This document shows, one piece after another, positions 16,276 to 25,337 of a stretch of DNA of 33,616 nucleotides. Position 1 is the stretch's first letter, and every line of letters begins with the position of its first letter. The position numbers and the translations under genes were made by a program. Source of the stretch: Bacteroidaceae bacterium (GTDB taxonomy: Bacteria; Bacteroidota; Bacteroidia; Bacteroidales; Bacteroidaceae); contig JAGCJL010000035.1 in assembly GCA_017647975.1 (NCBI GenBank), forward strand, positions 1 to 33,616, read 5' to 3'. The notes beneath the pieces are model-generated. The model had not been told where the DNA came from and did not search any database. It saw nothing but the letters and a program-made list of their open reading frames with translations.

Positions 16276-17940
16276 ATGCTGAAACATATAACAATACGGA
16301 ACTTTGCACTCATAGAGCACGTGGAGGTTGATTTCTCTTCGGGCTTTTCGGTTATTACTGGTGAGACTGGTCATGGTAAATCGGTCTTTCTTGGTGCTAT
16401 ATCAATGTTGCTTGGGCAACGTTCCGATGTAAAATCCATTCGTGAAGGAGCCGACAGATGTATAATTGAGGGTTGCTTCGATATTTCTGATTTTGACCTT
16501 AAACCATTCTTTGAAGAGAATGAACTCGATTATGACAACGAATGTATTATTCGTCGTGAGGTTGCTTCAACAGGGCGTAGCAGGGCTTTTGTGAATGACA
16601 CTCCTGTTGGTGTGTCGCAACTTAAGGAACTTGGTGCAAGACTCATAGATATTCATTCTCAGCATCAGAACCTGTTGCTTGGTGACAAGAATTATCAGCT
16701 TGGAGTACTCGATGTACTTGGTGGTGACAGCACTCTTCTTGGCGAGTATCGTGCAATGTATGAAAAATATATCTCATTGCATCGCGAGGTGTGCCGAATG
16801 AGAGAGGAACTTGAAAAGAGCCGTCACGATGAGGAATGGCTGCGTTTCCAACTTGATGAATTGGAGGCAGCTAAGCTCAAGGAGGGGGAATTTGATGAAC
16901 TTGAACAGGAGATACAGGAACTCTCGCATGCCGAAGAGATAAAGTCGGCACTTTATGGAGCATATAACAATATCGACGGTTGTGAAACACAAAGCCCGTT
17001 GCAATTGTTGCGTGAGGCATCTCATGCACTTTCTCGTATAGCAAGCCATTATAGTGCGGCAGGAGAATTGTCGGAGCGTCTTGAAAGCAACTATATTGAG
17101 TTGAAGGATTGTTGCGATGAGATATTGCAACGTGCCGAGCGAATAAACTTTGCACCGGACCGTCTTGAGTTCGTTGAGAACCGCATGGCATTGCTCTGTA
17201 ACTTGCAGAAGAAACATCGTGTTGCATCGGTTGATGAACTTATTGCTGTACAGAAAAGCGTGAGTGAGCGTCTTGATACAATAACATCGGGCGATGACAA
17301 CATAAGGGATGCCGAAAAGAAACTTGAAGCTTTGCGTCTCTCTTTGTCGGAGTTGGCAGGCAAATTGACCGAGGTGAGAAAATGCGGTGGAAGCAAGTTG
17401 GAACGTGAGATAAAAGAAATCCTTGTGAATCTTGGTATGCCAATGATTCGTTTTGAGGTGGATTTTACTGCAACCGATGGATTTACGTCGCATGGATGTG
17501 ATGTCGTTACATTCCTCTTCTCGGCCAACAGCAGCAGTGCTCCGCAACCGCTTTGTGATGTTGCATCGGGTGGCGAGATGGCACGTGTGATGCTTGCATT
17601 GAAATCGCTTGTGGCATTTGAGGTGAACCAGCCAACATTGATTTTTGACGAGGTGGATACCGGTGTTTCGGGTGTACTTGCCGAACGTATGGGACGTCTT
17701 ATGGCTCAAATGGGTGGAGAAAAACGTCAGGTACTGAGCATAACCCACCTGCCACAGGTTGCAGCACTTGGCAAGCAGCATTACAAGGTATATAAGGAAG
17801 AGACCGAAAAGGGAACAATAACAAATATGGTAAAACTTGAACAGCAGGAACGTGTTCGTGAAATTGCACAGATGATGAGTGGCGAAGTACTCACTGACGC
17901 GGCAATGGACAATGCGGCACTCTTGCTTTCGCAATCATAA
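16276..17940 (+). CDS. recN: DNA repair protein RecN
   Basis: 554 aa SMC-like ATPase that acts early at double-strand breaks. It starts MLKHITIRNFALIEHVEVDF, with Walker A GETGHGKS (29-36; the usual alanine before the last GKS is histidine here). Residues ~155-230 and ~285-385 form the two coiled-coil arms. The C-terminal half contains the signature DVASGGEMARVMLALKSL, Walker B PTLIFDEVDTGVSG, and ITHLPQVAALGKQHY with the switch histidine. Length is standard. It begins 9 bases after the coaBC-PorD fusion and is followed 6 bases later by rlmB. Confidence 0.96.
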   Translation: MLKHITIRNFALIEHVEVDFSSGFSVITGETGHGKSVFLGAISMLLGQRSDVKSIREGADRCIIEGCFDISDFDLKPFFEENELDYDNECIIRREVASTGRSRAFVNDTPVGVSQLKELGARLIDIHSQHQNLLLGDKNYQLGVLDVLGGDSTLLGEYRAMYEKYISLHREVCRMREELEKSRHDEEWLRFQLDELEAAKLKEGEFDELEQEIQELSHAEEIKSALYGAYNNIDGCETQSPLQLLREASHALSRIASHYSAAGELSERLESNYIELKDCCDEILQRAERINFAPDRLEFVENRMALLCNLQKKHRVASVDELIAVQKSVSERLDTITSGDDNIRDAEKKLEALRLSLSELAGKLTEVRKCGGSKLEREIKEILVNLGMPMIRFEVDFTATDGFTSHGCDVVTFLFSANSSSAPQPLCDVASGGEMARVMLALKSLVAFEVNQPTLIFDEVDTGVSGVLAERMGRLMAQMGGEKRQVLSITHLPQVAALGKQHYKVYKEETEKGTITNMVKLEQQERVREIAQMMSGEVLTDAAMDNAALLLSQS

Positions 17941-17946
17941 AAAATC

Positions 17947-18693
17947 ATGGTAAATACAAATGAGATGATATTCGGCGTTCGTGCCGTATTGGAGGCTCTT
18001 GAAGCGGGTAAAGAGGTCGATAAGATTTTGGTTAAGCGTGATATCCAGAGCGAGTTGTCACGCGAACTTTTCGCGGCGTTGAAAGGCAGGACAATTCCTG
18101 TGCTGCGAGTTCCGGTGGAGAAACTTAACCGTATAACACGCAAGAATCACCAAGGTGTGATTGCCTATATTTCGGCGGTGGAGTATGCTCATGTTGATAC
18201 AGTTGTTCCTACGCTTTACGAGGAGGGAAAGATGCCTTTCCTTGTTTTGCTCGATGGTATAACAGATGTTCGTAATTTTGGTTCTATTGCAAGAACTTGT
18301 GATTGTGCAGGTGTCGATGCTATAATTATTCCGGCACATAACAGTGTTACTGTAAATGCCGATGCTGTAAAAACTTCGGCCGGTGCTTTGCATACATTGC
18401 CTGTTTGTCGCGAGAAGAACATAACAGAAACTTTGAAATTTTTGAAAGACTCCGGTGTGAGAATCGTCTGTGCAACCGAAAAGGGCAAGATAAACTATAC
18501 ACAGACATGCTTTACCGAACCGGTGTGTGTTGTTATGGGTGCCGAGGATACCGGTATTCCTCATGAACATCTTGCTTTGTGCGACGAGTGGGTTTCTATT
18601 CCACAATTCGGTAACATTGAGTCATTGAATGTCTCTGTTGCGACAGGTGTTATTTTATACGAGGCTGTACGCCAACGTCATTTGCTGGAATAA
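17947..18693 (+). CDS. rlmB: 23S rRNA (guanosine-2'-O-)-methyltransferase RlmB-like
   Basis: 248 aa of the SpoU/TrmH family. N-terminal substrate-binding domain: MIFGVRAVLEALEAGKEVDK at ~6-26. C-terminal knotted SAM-binding domain with motif 1 LDGITDVRNFGSIARTCDCA, motif 2 VVMGAEDTGI, and motif 3 VSIPQFGNIESLNVSVATGV. It modifies 23S rRNA near the peptidyl-transferase centre, G2251 in E. coli; that exact target is inferred. The stop is one base before the next start, so coupling to the downstream TPR gene is expected. Confidence 0.92.
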   Translation: MVNTNEMIFGVRAVLEALEAGKEVDKILVKRDIQSELSRELFAALKGRTIPVLRVPVEKLNRITRKNHQGVIAYISAVEYAHVDTVVPTLYEEGKMPFLVLLDGITDVRNFGSIARTCDCAGVDAIIIPAHNSVTVNADAVKTSAGALHTLPVCREKNITETLKFLKDSGVRIVCATEKGKINYTQTCFTEPVCVVMGAEDTGIPHEHLALCDEWVSIPQFGNIESLNVSVATGVILYEAVRQRHLLE

Positions 18694-18694
18694 G

Positions 18695-20368
18695 ATGAGA
18701 AAGGTTCTGTTGCTTTTTCTTGTTGTGGCTTTGTCGGCACATGCTCAGATAAAGATACCCAAGGAGGTTTCAAAAGCGAAACGCTCTGTTGTAAGTGTTA
18801 TAACATATAAGAACGGGCTTCTTTATGGAGACGGTTCGGCTGTTCTTGTCGGTGATGCCGGCGATATACTTGCTTCGAGTACAATATTTCAAGGTGCCGA
18901 CAGTGCTGTAGTAATAGGCACTGACGGAAAAGTACATGCTGTTCAACGAATTGCCGGAGTGAACACTACACTTGACTGTCTTAAGGCACGAGTGTCGCAG
19001 AGCAAGAAACTTATTCCGTTACTTCCCTCTTCGTCACCAGTTAATGTGGGAGAAGAACTTTATTTGATGTCATACGGAATAAAGAATAGTGGTACTATTG
19101 AAGCTGTCAAAGTTACTGCAGTTGATTCTGTTTATTCGTGTGCATACTACACCATTGACAAACCAAAAATGGAACAGACTGTTGCTTTGCCGTTGGTGAA
19201 TACGAATGGAGAACTTGTTGCTGTTATGCAACCTTCTTCAGCAGGCGATACCATCAGCGGTTATGCGGTAGGAGTATCTGTGCTGAACGACCTTGAGGTT
19301 ACAGCCATGAATTATGGCAAAGGATTCTTTCGCGGCATGAAGATTCGTTCTGCTCTTCCTGCAACAAAGAACGAGGCTGTCTCTTCTCTCTATATGCAGG
19401 CTGTGATAGGTGATAGCTTGTCCTATATAAATGCAATAAATGATTTTATAGCAACATATCCAAAAGCGTATGAAGGTTATCTCTCTTTTGCCGAATTTGC
19501 AGCGGTTTACAACAGGGATATGGATGCAGCGAACACAGCATGGGATAAAGCCCTTACGTTAGGCGAAAAACCTGGCGAGATATTCTTTGCTAAGGGAAAA
19601 GTGTTGAATACAATTGTGCAGAGTGGTGACTCCCTGTCACATGCTATGCTCACATTTGACAACGCGTTGTGTGAAATTGATAATGCCATAAAAAGCGATA
19701 ACCAACCACTATATGTAAGTTATAAGGCCGACATGCTTTACGGAAGGGGCGATTTTGCTGGAGCTTATGCTTGCTATGAACTTGTAGCCGGAAGTGATCT
19801 TGCTTCTCCCGAAATCTATACCAAGGCGGCACAATGCAAGATGGCTCTCAAAGAGTATGATGCCGCCATTGTAATGCTTGACAGTGCGGTGAATTATTAC
19901 AAGGATTATAATCTGCGTAATGCCGCACCTTATATGTTGACACGTGCATTGTTGAAAGTCTCGGCAAAGAGATTCCGCGAGGCTGTCATTGACTACAACA
20001 CCTATGAGGAGATTATGGGTAACGGGCAAAATGCAGAATTCTATTACATGCGTTTTCAGGCCGAACTTAATGCAAAGATGTACCAGCAGGCATTGAATGA
20101 TATTGACAGGGCTATTTATGAGGATGACTCCAACGTATCGTACTATATTGAAAAAGGTATGCTGTGTTACAGAGTGAAATATACCGAGGAGGGAATACGT
20201 GCAATGCTTGAAGCGAGGGAACTCGCTCCCGATGTTGCCGATGTCTATTATCTGTTAGGTCATTTGTATCAGCAGGGCGGTCAGGGTGAGAAGGCAAAGG
20301 AGGCTTTTGAAAAAGCTCTCTCTTTAGGCCATCAGGATGCCGAAAACCAACTTAAAATAATTAAGTAA
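18695..20368 (+). CDS. Secreted protein with degenerate trypsin-like domain and TPR repeats
   Basis: 557 aa from the ATG at 18695, one base after rlmB; an upstream in-frame start inside rlmB was rejected because the ATG gives a clean signal peptide (MRKVLLLFLVVALSAHAQ). Residues ~26-200 follow the order of an HtrA/trypsin fold (SVVSVITYKNGLLYGDGSAVLV, LDCLKARV, GEELYLMSYG, PLVNTNGELVAVMQP). The catalytic histidine region reads ASSTIF and the GNSGGP serine motif reads TVALPLV, so it should be proteolytically inactive. Residues ~230-555 are TPR repeats (AEFYYMRFQAELNAKMYQQA; ADVYYLLGHLYQQGGQGEKA). Likely a periplasmic scaffold. A Sel1 protein follows 7 bases later. Confidence 0.8.
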   Translation: MRKVLLLFLVVALSAHAQIKIPKEVSKAKRSVVSVITYKNGLLYGDGSAVLVGDAGDILASSTIFQGADSAVVIGTDGKVHAVQRIAGVNTTLDCLKARVSQSKKLIPLLPSSSPVNVGEELYLMSYGIKNSGTIEAVKVTAVDSVYSCAYYTIDKPKMEQTVALPLVNTNGELVAVMQPSSAGDTISGYAVGVSVLNDLEVTAMNYGKGFFRGMKIRSALPATKNEAVSSLYMQAVIGDSLSYINAINDFIATYPKAYEGYLSFAEFAAVYNRDMDAANTAWDKALTLGEKPGEIFFAKGKVLNTIVQSGDSLSHAMLTFDNALCEIDNAIKSDNQPLYVSYKADMLYGRGDFAGAYACYELVAGSDLASPEIYTKAAQCKMALKEYDAAIVMLDSAVNYYKDYNLRNAAPYMLTRALLKVSAKRFREAVIDYNTYEEIMGNGQNAEFYYMRFQAELNAKMYQQALNDIDRAIYEDDSNVSYYIEKGMLCYRVKYTEEGIRAMLEARELAPDVADVYYLLGHLYQQGGQGEKAKEAFEKALSLGHQDAENQLKIIK

Positions 20369-20375
20369 GTATAAT

Positions 20376-22013
20376 ATGCTACTCTTCAAATGCTTCATAT
20401 CTATATTGTCAATGTTGTCTATGAATTTATATTCTATAGAAACGGCTGACGTTGTCGTAACATCTGCAACTGATAAAGATGAAGAGTTGTATAAGGCAGG
20501 TGTTGAAGCATTTAAGATTGCAGAATATTATAATGCTGTAAGGTTTTGGCGTGAGGCTGCCGGGAATGGTCATGCAAAGGCACAGTGTAACTTGGGCTCG
20601 TGTTATTCTAAGGGTCTTGGTGTTATAAAAGATGACAACAGGGCTTTCAAGTGGTATAAAAAGTCGGCAGAGCAGGGTGATGCCACAGCACAATGTAATC
20701 TTGCAAACTGTTTTCTAAATGGTGTTGGTGTGCGTCAGGATGTTGAAAAAGCTGTCGATTGGTATCTCTTATCGGCCGAAAATGGCAATTTACAAGCGTT
20801 GACCTCTCTTGGTATATGCTATCGTTTGGGTTGTGGAACAACGCAAGATATAGATGAGGCTGTTAAATGTTTTCAACAGGCTGCACAGGGTGGTTTTGCC
20901 GAGGCACAGAATGAACTTGCCGACTGCTATTACAACGGGAACGGTGTATTGCAGAATTATAATGAAGCGTTCAGGTGGTACAATAGTGCTGCCGCTAAAG
21001 GGCATATAATTGCCCAACGCAGTCTTGGCGTGTGCTATGAAAACGGTCATGGTGTTCCTGTAGATAAAAGTGCCGCAGTGGAGTGGTATAAGAAAGCTGC
21101 ATTTCAAGGTGATGCCGAGGCACAGTTCTATTTGGGAGAGTGCTGTTATTGGGGAATAGGAATGAAAACCGATTGGGGCGAGTCTATTCTCTGGTACGAA
21201 AAAGCAGCCAAGCAGGGTTTTGCTGATGCTCAATACAGGCTTGCCGAGTGTTATTTTGCTGGCGAGGGTATCGATGCCAATTACAAAATGGCTTACTCGC
21301 TGTTTCAAAAAGCAGCTTGGCAGAAACATCCTGCTGCAATTTGTCAGCTTGCCGGGTGTTATTACACCGGTCTTGGTGTAGATATGAATCTTGAAAAAGC
21401 CTTTGAATTATATACAACGGCTGCAGAACTCGGTAATGCCGATGCCCAGTATTATCTTGGTGAGTGTTACCAGAACGGAGAAGGGGTAGAGTCCTCTATT
21501 GAAAAGGCTGTGGATTGGTATGAGAAAGCTGCAGAGCAAGGACAACCTGCCGCAATGAATAATCTCGGGGCACTCTTCTTTCATGGCATAGTCTTTAAAC
21601 AGGATTATGAGATAGCGATGGAGTTTTTTACTCATGCCGCTGAAAAGGGTAATCCTGAGGCTTTTTTTAATCTTGGTAATTGCTACTATTGGGGCTATGG
21701 TGCCGAACAGAACTATCTTACTGCAGCAAGATATTTTATAAGGGCTGCAGAACGCGGTAATGTCGGTGCCCAATATAATCTTGGAATATTATATTATCGA
21801 GGAATGGGTGTGACACAGAGTTATAGCGAGGCTGTTATGTGGTTGACAAAGGCCGCTGATAATGGATATCATCAGGCACAATATGATTTGGGAGTTTGTT
21901 ATTATAATGGTCAGGGTGTTGCAAAAAACTTTAATAAAGCAGCCGAATTATGGAAACAGTCGGCAAGGCAGGGTAATGAGGATGCTATAAAAGCTCTGCG
22001 AAGTATTAAATAA
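20376..22013 (+). CDS. Exported Sel1-repeat protein (13 repeats)
   Basis: 545 aa. Residues 1-~20 resemble a signal peptide (MLLFKCFISILSMLSMNLYS). From ~55 to the end there are 13 Sel1-like repeats of ~36 residues, each centred on A-x-AQ-x-x-LG-x-CY-x-x-G-x-GV, plus a terminal partial helix (DAIKALRSIK). A cysteine occupies the same position in 11 of the 13 repeats. Sel1 arrays form curved solenoids that bind proteins or peptidoglycan-modifying enzymes; the partner is unknown. It closes the dnaN run and is followed by a strong terminator. Pairing with the TPR protein upstream suggests a shared envelope scaffold role, by inference. Confidence 0.9.
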   Translation: MLLFKCFISILSMLSMNLYSIETADVVVTSATDKDEELYKAGVEAFKIAEYYNAVRFWREAAGNGHAKAQCNLGSCYSKGLGVIKDDNRAFKWYKKSAEQGDATAQCNLANCFLNGVGVRQDVEKAVDWYLLSAENGNLQALTSLGICYRLGCGTTQDIDEAVKCFQQAAQGGFAEAQNELADCYYNGNGVLQNYNEAFRWYNSAAAKGHIIAQRSLGVCYENGHGVPVDKSAAVEWYKKAAFQGDAEAQFYLGECCYWGIGMKTDWGESILWYEKAAKQGFADAQYRLAECYFAGEGIDANYKMAYSLFQKAAWQKHPAAICQLAGCYYTGLGVDMNLEKAFELYTTAAELGNADAQYYLGECYQNGEGVESSIEKAVDWYEKAAEQGQPAAMNNLGALFFHGIVFKQDYEIAMEFFTHAAEKGNPEAFFNLGNCYYWGYGAEQNYLTAARYFIRAAERGNVGAQYNLGILYYRGMGVTQSYSEAVMWLTKAADNGYHQAQYDLGVCYYNGQGVAKNFNKAAELWKQSARQGNEDAIKALRSIK

Positions 22014-22030
22014 TTATTGATAACAAAAAA

Positions 22031-22060
22031 AAGTTTGGTAAAATTACCAAACTTTTTTTT
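22031..22060. terminator. Bidirectional terminator after the Sel1 gene and tRNA-Cys
   Basis: AAGTTTGGTAA (22031-22041) pairs with TTACCAAACTT (22044-22054) and a T-run extends to 22060; an A-run precedes the stem at 22024-22032. It ends the plus-strand operon and the minus-strand tRNA transcript. Confidence 0.92.
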
Positions 22061-22061
22061 G

Positions 22062-22133
22062 AGGTACCTGGCGGATTCGAACCGCCGTACATGGTTTTGC
22101 AGACCACTGACTAAGCCACTCATCCAAGGTACC
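22062..22133 (-). tRNA. tRNA-Cys (anticodon GCA)
   Basis: 72 nt on the minus strand. The acceptor stem GGTACCT pairs perfectly with AGGTACC, followed by U as discriminator base, as expected for cysteine tRNA. The T arm is GGCGG-TTCGAAT-CCGCC. The anticodon stem GTGGT/ACCAT encloses the loop CTGCAAA, giving anticodon GCA. The CCA end is not encoded. It has its own promoter upstream and the shared terminator directly downstream. Confidence 0.97.
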
Positions 22134-22149
22134 GGCTTATTTGCGATGA

Positions 22150-22180
22150 CAAAGGTAAGACTTTTTTTGTGAAGAACAAA
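22150..22180 (-). promoter_or_regulatory. tRNA-Cys promoter
   Basis: On the minus strand TTTG (22180-22177) is followed after exactly 19 bases by TACCTTTG (22157-22150), a full match to the Bacteroidota pattern. Transcription would start ~10 bases before the mature tRNA. Confidence 0.85.
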
Positions 22181-22262
22181 TAAAGATGTGCATTTTTTGC
22201 ATTTTCTACCTTATTTTAAGTATTTATTTACCTATTTAACCGTTTATACGACATTATTATCC

Positions 22263-22270
22263 TATCTTCG
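22263..22270 (+). promoter_or_regulatory. Probable -7 element of the tilS operon
   Basis: TATCTTCG, one base off TAnnTTTG, lies 12 bases before the tilS ATG, implying a very short leader. The same octamer precedes prfB at 30139. No good -33 TTTG is seen at the right distance. Confidence 0.45.
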
Positions 22271-22282
22271 CAGGTACAAATT

Positions 22283-23602
22283 ATGATATACAAGGTAGAG
22301 ACATTCATTGCAAGACATCATTTGCTTGAGGCAGGCGATAAGGTTCTTGTGGCATTGAGCGGTGGAGCCGACTCGGTGGCACTGCTTGTTGCGTTGTTGA
22401 AATTGAACTACCGTTGCGAGGCTATACATTGTAACTTTCATTTACGTGGCGATGAGAGCAATCGCGATGAACTCTTTGTAAAGGAACTATGTTCAAGGAG
22501 AGATGTTCAACTGCATACAGTTCATTTCAATACCACTGAATATGCCGCAGAGAGAAAAATCTCTATTGAGATGGCGGCACGTGAGTTGCGTTATGCTGTT
22601 TTTGAGGAGTATAGATGTAAAATAGGTGCAAAGGCCGTTGCAGTGGCACACCATAGCGATGATAATGCCGAGACGCTTTTGCTGAATCTTATTCGTGGGA
22701 CAGGTATAAAGGGTTTACGCGGAATACAGCCCCGAAACGGGAATATTATTCGTCCTTTGCTCAGTGTTTGTCGTAATGATATTATTGAATACCTAAAGTG
22801 GCGTGGTGAGAGCTATGTGACCGACAGTACCAATCTGACCATAGATTATACTCGTAACAAGATACGTCTTGAACTAATTCCCAAGATGTCCGAAATAAAC
22901 CCCTCGATTGGCGAGACGCTTGCTGCAACAGCACAACGTATGAGCGAGGCCGAGAGAGTCTATCGTCATGCGATAGAGGAGAGTATTTCCAGAGTCAAGA
23001 AAGGTAATTTAATAAACATAGAGGAACTGCAGAAAGAGGTAGCACCGGCAGTTGTGTTGCATGAGATATTGTCACCACTCGGTTTTAACGCCACGCAGAT
23101 AGAGAATATTGTATGTTCGCTCAATGGTGATAGTGGTAAATGTTTCTATGCCGGAAACAATCTTCTTGTCAAGGATCGTGAAACACTTGTAATAACCACT
23201 GATGTTACTGACAAAAACGAATCTTTCGTTCTTCCGGCTGAAGGTGTTGCAGAAACGACGTCGGGTGTATTCAATGTCTCTCTGTTAGAATTTGACGGCG
23301 TAATATCAAAACAGAGTAATATTGTCTATCTTGATGCCGACAAATTAGAATTGCCATTGACAGTACGTCATCCAAGAAACGGAGAACGCTTTCAACCTTT
23401 TGGAATGAGAGGAACAAAACTTGTCAGTGACTATCTTACCGACAAAAAGAGAAGTGTACTTGAAAAGCGTGAACAACTTGTTGTGGTTGACGCTATGGAT
23501 AAAATGGTATGGCTTGTGAATGAGCGTCCTGCTGCACCGTTTTGTGTCAATAAGGCGACAAAGAGAGTTCTTGCCATAGAATACATTGCATCTTTAAAAT
23601 AG
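22283..23602 (+). CDS. tilS: tRNA(Ile)-lysidine synthase
   Basis: 439 aa. It attaches lysine to C34 of the CAU-anticodon tRNA-Ile so that it reads AUA; this is essential in most bacteria. The N-terminal PP-loop ATPase domain carries SGGADS (26-31). CNFHLRGDESNRDELFVKEL, AVAHHSDDNAETLLLNLIRG and TDSTNLTIDYTRNKIR are characteristic TilS segments. The C-terminal domain has LPLTVRHPRNGERFQPFGM and KLVSDYLTDKK, typical of the long TilS form. It leads a three-gene run with the membrane protein (7-base gap) and ybeY. Confidence 0.95.
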   Translation: MIYKVETFIARHHLLEAGDKVLVALSGGADSVALLVALLKLNYRCEAIHCNFHLRGDESNRDELFVKELCSRRDVQLHTVHFNTTEYAAERKISIEMAARELRYAVFEEYRCKIGAKAVAVAHHSDDNAETLLLNLIRGTGIKGLRGIQPRNGNIIRPLLSVCRNDIIEYLKWRGESYVTDSTNLTIDYTRNKIRLELIPKMSEINPSIGETLAATAQRMSEAERVYRHAIEESISRVKKGNLINIEELQKEVAPAVVLHEILSPLGFNATQIENIVCSLNGDSGKCFYAGNNLLVKDRETLVITTDVTDKNESFVLPAEGVAETTSGVFNVSLLEFDGVISKQSNIVYLDADKLELPLTVRHPRNGERFQPFGMRGTKLVSDYLTDKKRSVLEKREQLVVVDAMDKMVWLVNERPAAPFCVNKATKRVLAIEYIASLK

Positions 23603-23609
23603 TTGAACA

Positions 23610-24842
23610 ATGGTACTGAATTATATCTGGATAGCATTTTTTCTTCTTGCCTTTGTCATAGCATTGTGCAAACTTGTCTTTTTGGGAGATACTACAGTCT
23701 TTCCCGAAATCATGAATTCTACATTTGTACAGGCCAAGACAGCCTTTGAAATTTCTTTGGGTTTGACAGGTGTCCTTTCGTTGTGGATGGGAGTGATGAA
23801 GATTGGCGAGAAGGGAGGTCTTGTAGCTGCTCTTGCTAAAATACTCAGTCCGGTACTGTGCAGAATTTTCCCCGATATACCAAAAGGGCATCCCGTTATG
23901 GGAACTATGTTCATGAATTTCTCAGCAAATATGCTCGGGCTTGACAATGCCGCCACCCCTATGGGATTGAAAGCGATGCAGGAACTGCAAGAGATAAACG
24001 ATAAGAAGGATACCGCAAGTAACCCCATGATAATGTTTCTTGTGCTTAACACTTCGGGGTTGACGCTTATTCCTATAACAGTCCTTTTGTATCGTGCCGA
24101 GCTTGGAGCGGCAAACCCAACCGATGTCTTTATACCAATTCTTTTGGCTACAACAGTCTCAACTATTGTGGGGCTTTTGATAACAAGTATATATCAGCGT
24201 ATAAACTTATTCAATCGCACATTGTTGCTTTTTCTGCTCTCGATATCTCTGTTGCTTGCAGGTGGAACATGGGGAATGATGCAACTCTCGCAGGTGCAGA
24301 TAGAGATGTTCTCGACATCGCTTGCAAATATCATACTCTTCTCGGTAATAATACTCTTTATCGTTGCCGGTATCAAGTCAAAGATAAATGTCTATGAAGC
24401 ATTTATCGAAGGTGCAAAGGATGGTTTTACCACAGCTGTGAGAATAATCCCATACCTTATAGCCATTCTTGTTGCAATAGGCGTGTTCAGAGCATCGGGT
24501 GGCATGGATATTATAATGGATGGCATGGCGTGGTGTGCTAATGCTGTTGGTGTAAGTGATGATTTTGTGGGTGCTCTGCCCACAGCCATTATGAAACCTC
24601 TAAGTGGTAGCGGAGCAAGAGGCATGATGATTGATGCCATGAAAACATACGGTGCCGACTCCTTTGCCGGCCGTCTTGCCTGTCTGTTTCAGGGTGCAAC
24701 AGATACAACATTTTATATTCTTGCAGTCTATTTCGGCAGTGTGGGAATACGCAAGACACGCCATGCTGTTACATGTGGCCTGCTTGCCGATTTTGCGGGA
24801 ATCCTTGCCGCAATATTTATTGCATATATGTTTTTTGGATAA
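23610..24842 (+). CDS. Nucleoside-recognition (SpmA/SpmB-like fused) membrane protein
   Basis: 410 aa, multi-pass inner-membrane protein with ~9-10 hydrophobic segments. The first half matches spore-maturation protein A (NFSANMLGLDNAATPMGLKAM; FLVLNTSGLTLIPI). The second half matches SpmB (RIIPYLIAILVAIGVFRASGG; PLSGSGARGMMIDAM; GATDTTFYILAVYFGSV). In Firmicutes these are two genes needed for spore-core dehydration; in non-sporing Bacteroidetes the fused form is common and its substrate is unknown. The conserved gate-like halves suggest a transporter. Co-transcription with tilS and ybeY appears incidental. Confidence 0.88.
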   Translation: MVLNYIWIAFFLLAFVIALCKLVFLGDTTVFPEIMNSTFVQAKTAFEISLGLTGVLSLWMGVMKIGEKGGLVAALAKILSPVLCRIFPDIPKGHPVMGTMFMNFSANMLGLDNAATPMGLKAMQELQEINDKKDTASNPMIMFLVLNTSGLTLIPITVLLYRAELGAANPTDVFIPILLATTVSTIVGLLITSIYQRINLFNRTLLLFLLSISLLLAGGTWGMMQLSQVQIEMFSTSLANIILFSVIILFIVAGIKSKINVYEAFIEGAKDGFTTAVRIIPYLIAILVAIGVFRASGGMDIIMDGMAWCANAVGVSDDFVGALPTAIMKPLSGSGARGMMIDAMKTYGADSFAGRLACLFQGATDTTFYILAVYFGSVGIRKTRHAVTCGLLADFAGILAAIFIAYMFFG

Positions 24843-24854
24843 TACTTATTGCTT

Positions 24855-25274
24855 ATGATTACATACCAGACCGATGGCGTTAAGATGCCAACTATCAAGC
24901 GACGTGAAATTACTGCGTGGATAAAAGCCGTTGCGGCAAGTTATGACAAGAAAGTAGGAGATATCGCATACATCTTTTGTGATGATGAGAAAATCCTTGA
25001 GGTGAACCGCGAGTATCTTCAACACGACTATTATACAGATATCATAACCTTTGATTATTGTGAGGATAATATCATCAGTGGCGACCTTTTCATCTCGCTC
25101 GACACTGTACGTACCAATAGCGAAATGGTAGGAGCTACATACGAGCAGGAACTACATCGCGTGATAATTCATGGCATACTTCATCTTTGCGGTATCAACG
25201 ATAAAGGAGAAGGAGAGCGTGAAATCATGGAAGCTTGTGAGAATAAAGCACTTGCAATGATTACAAGAGTGTAA
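24855..25274 (+). CDS. ybeY: Endoribonuclease YbeY (rRNA maturation)
   Basis: 139 aa from the ATG at 24855; a TTG two codons earlier is less likely. YbeY is a single-strand-specific metal-dependent RNase involved in 16S rRNA 3'-end maturation and ribosome quality control. ITFDYCEDNIISGDLFISLDTV and HGILHLCGINDKGEGE are the family signatures. The metal motif is H106-x3-H110 followed by NDKGEGE rather than the GYDH of proteobacterial YbeY, so the third histidine ligand is replaced. From memory, Bacteroidetes homologues show a similar GxKDK variant. Confidence 0.93.
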   Translation: MITYQTDGVKMPTIKRREITAWIKAVAASYDKKVGDIAYIFCDDEKILEVNREYLQHDYYTDIITFDYCEDNIISGDLFISLDTVRTNSEMVGATYEQELHRVIIHGILHLCGINDKGEGEREIMEACENKALAMITRV

Positions 25275-25337
25275 ATAAAAAGTGTTTTGTTCAACTTCTT
25301 ACAAACGAGGATGACTCAAAAGTTTTTTTACAAAGAA

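Noticed and set aside
16357-16383. Broken Walker A in RecN because of GETGHGKS
   Set aside because: Only the variable position before the final GKS differs; the essential Gly, Lys and Ser are present and the other ATPase motifs are intact.
16774-17934. 386-codon minus-strand ORF opposite recN
   Set aside because: A shadow of recN; the translation is rich in Cys, His and Phe without domain motifs.
20540-21990. Tandem DNA repeats or CRISPR-like array
   Set aside because: The periodicity is ~108 bases and protein-level only (Sel1 repeats); the DNA copies have diverged and there are no identical direct repeats with spacers. No CRISPR array was found in the window.
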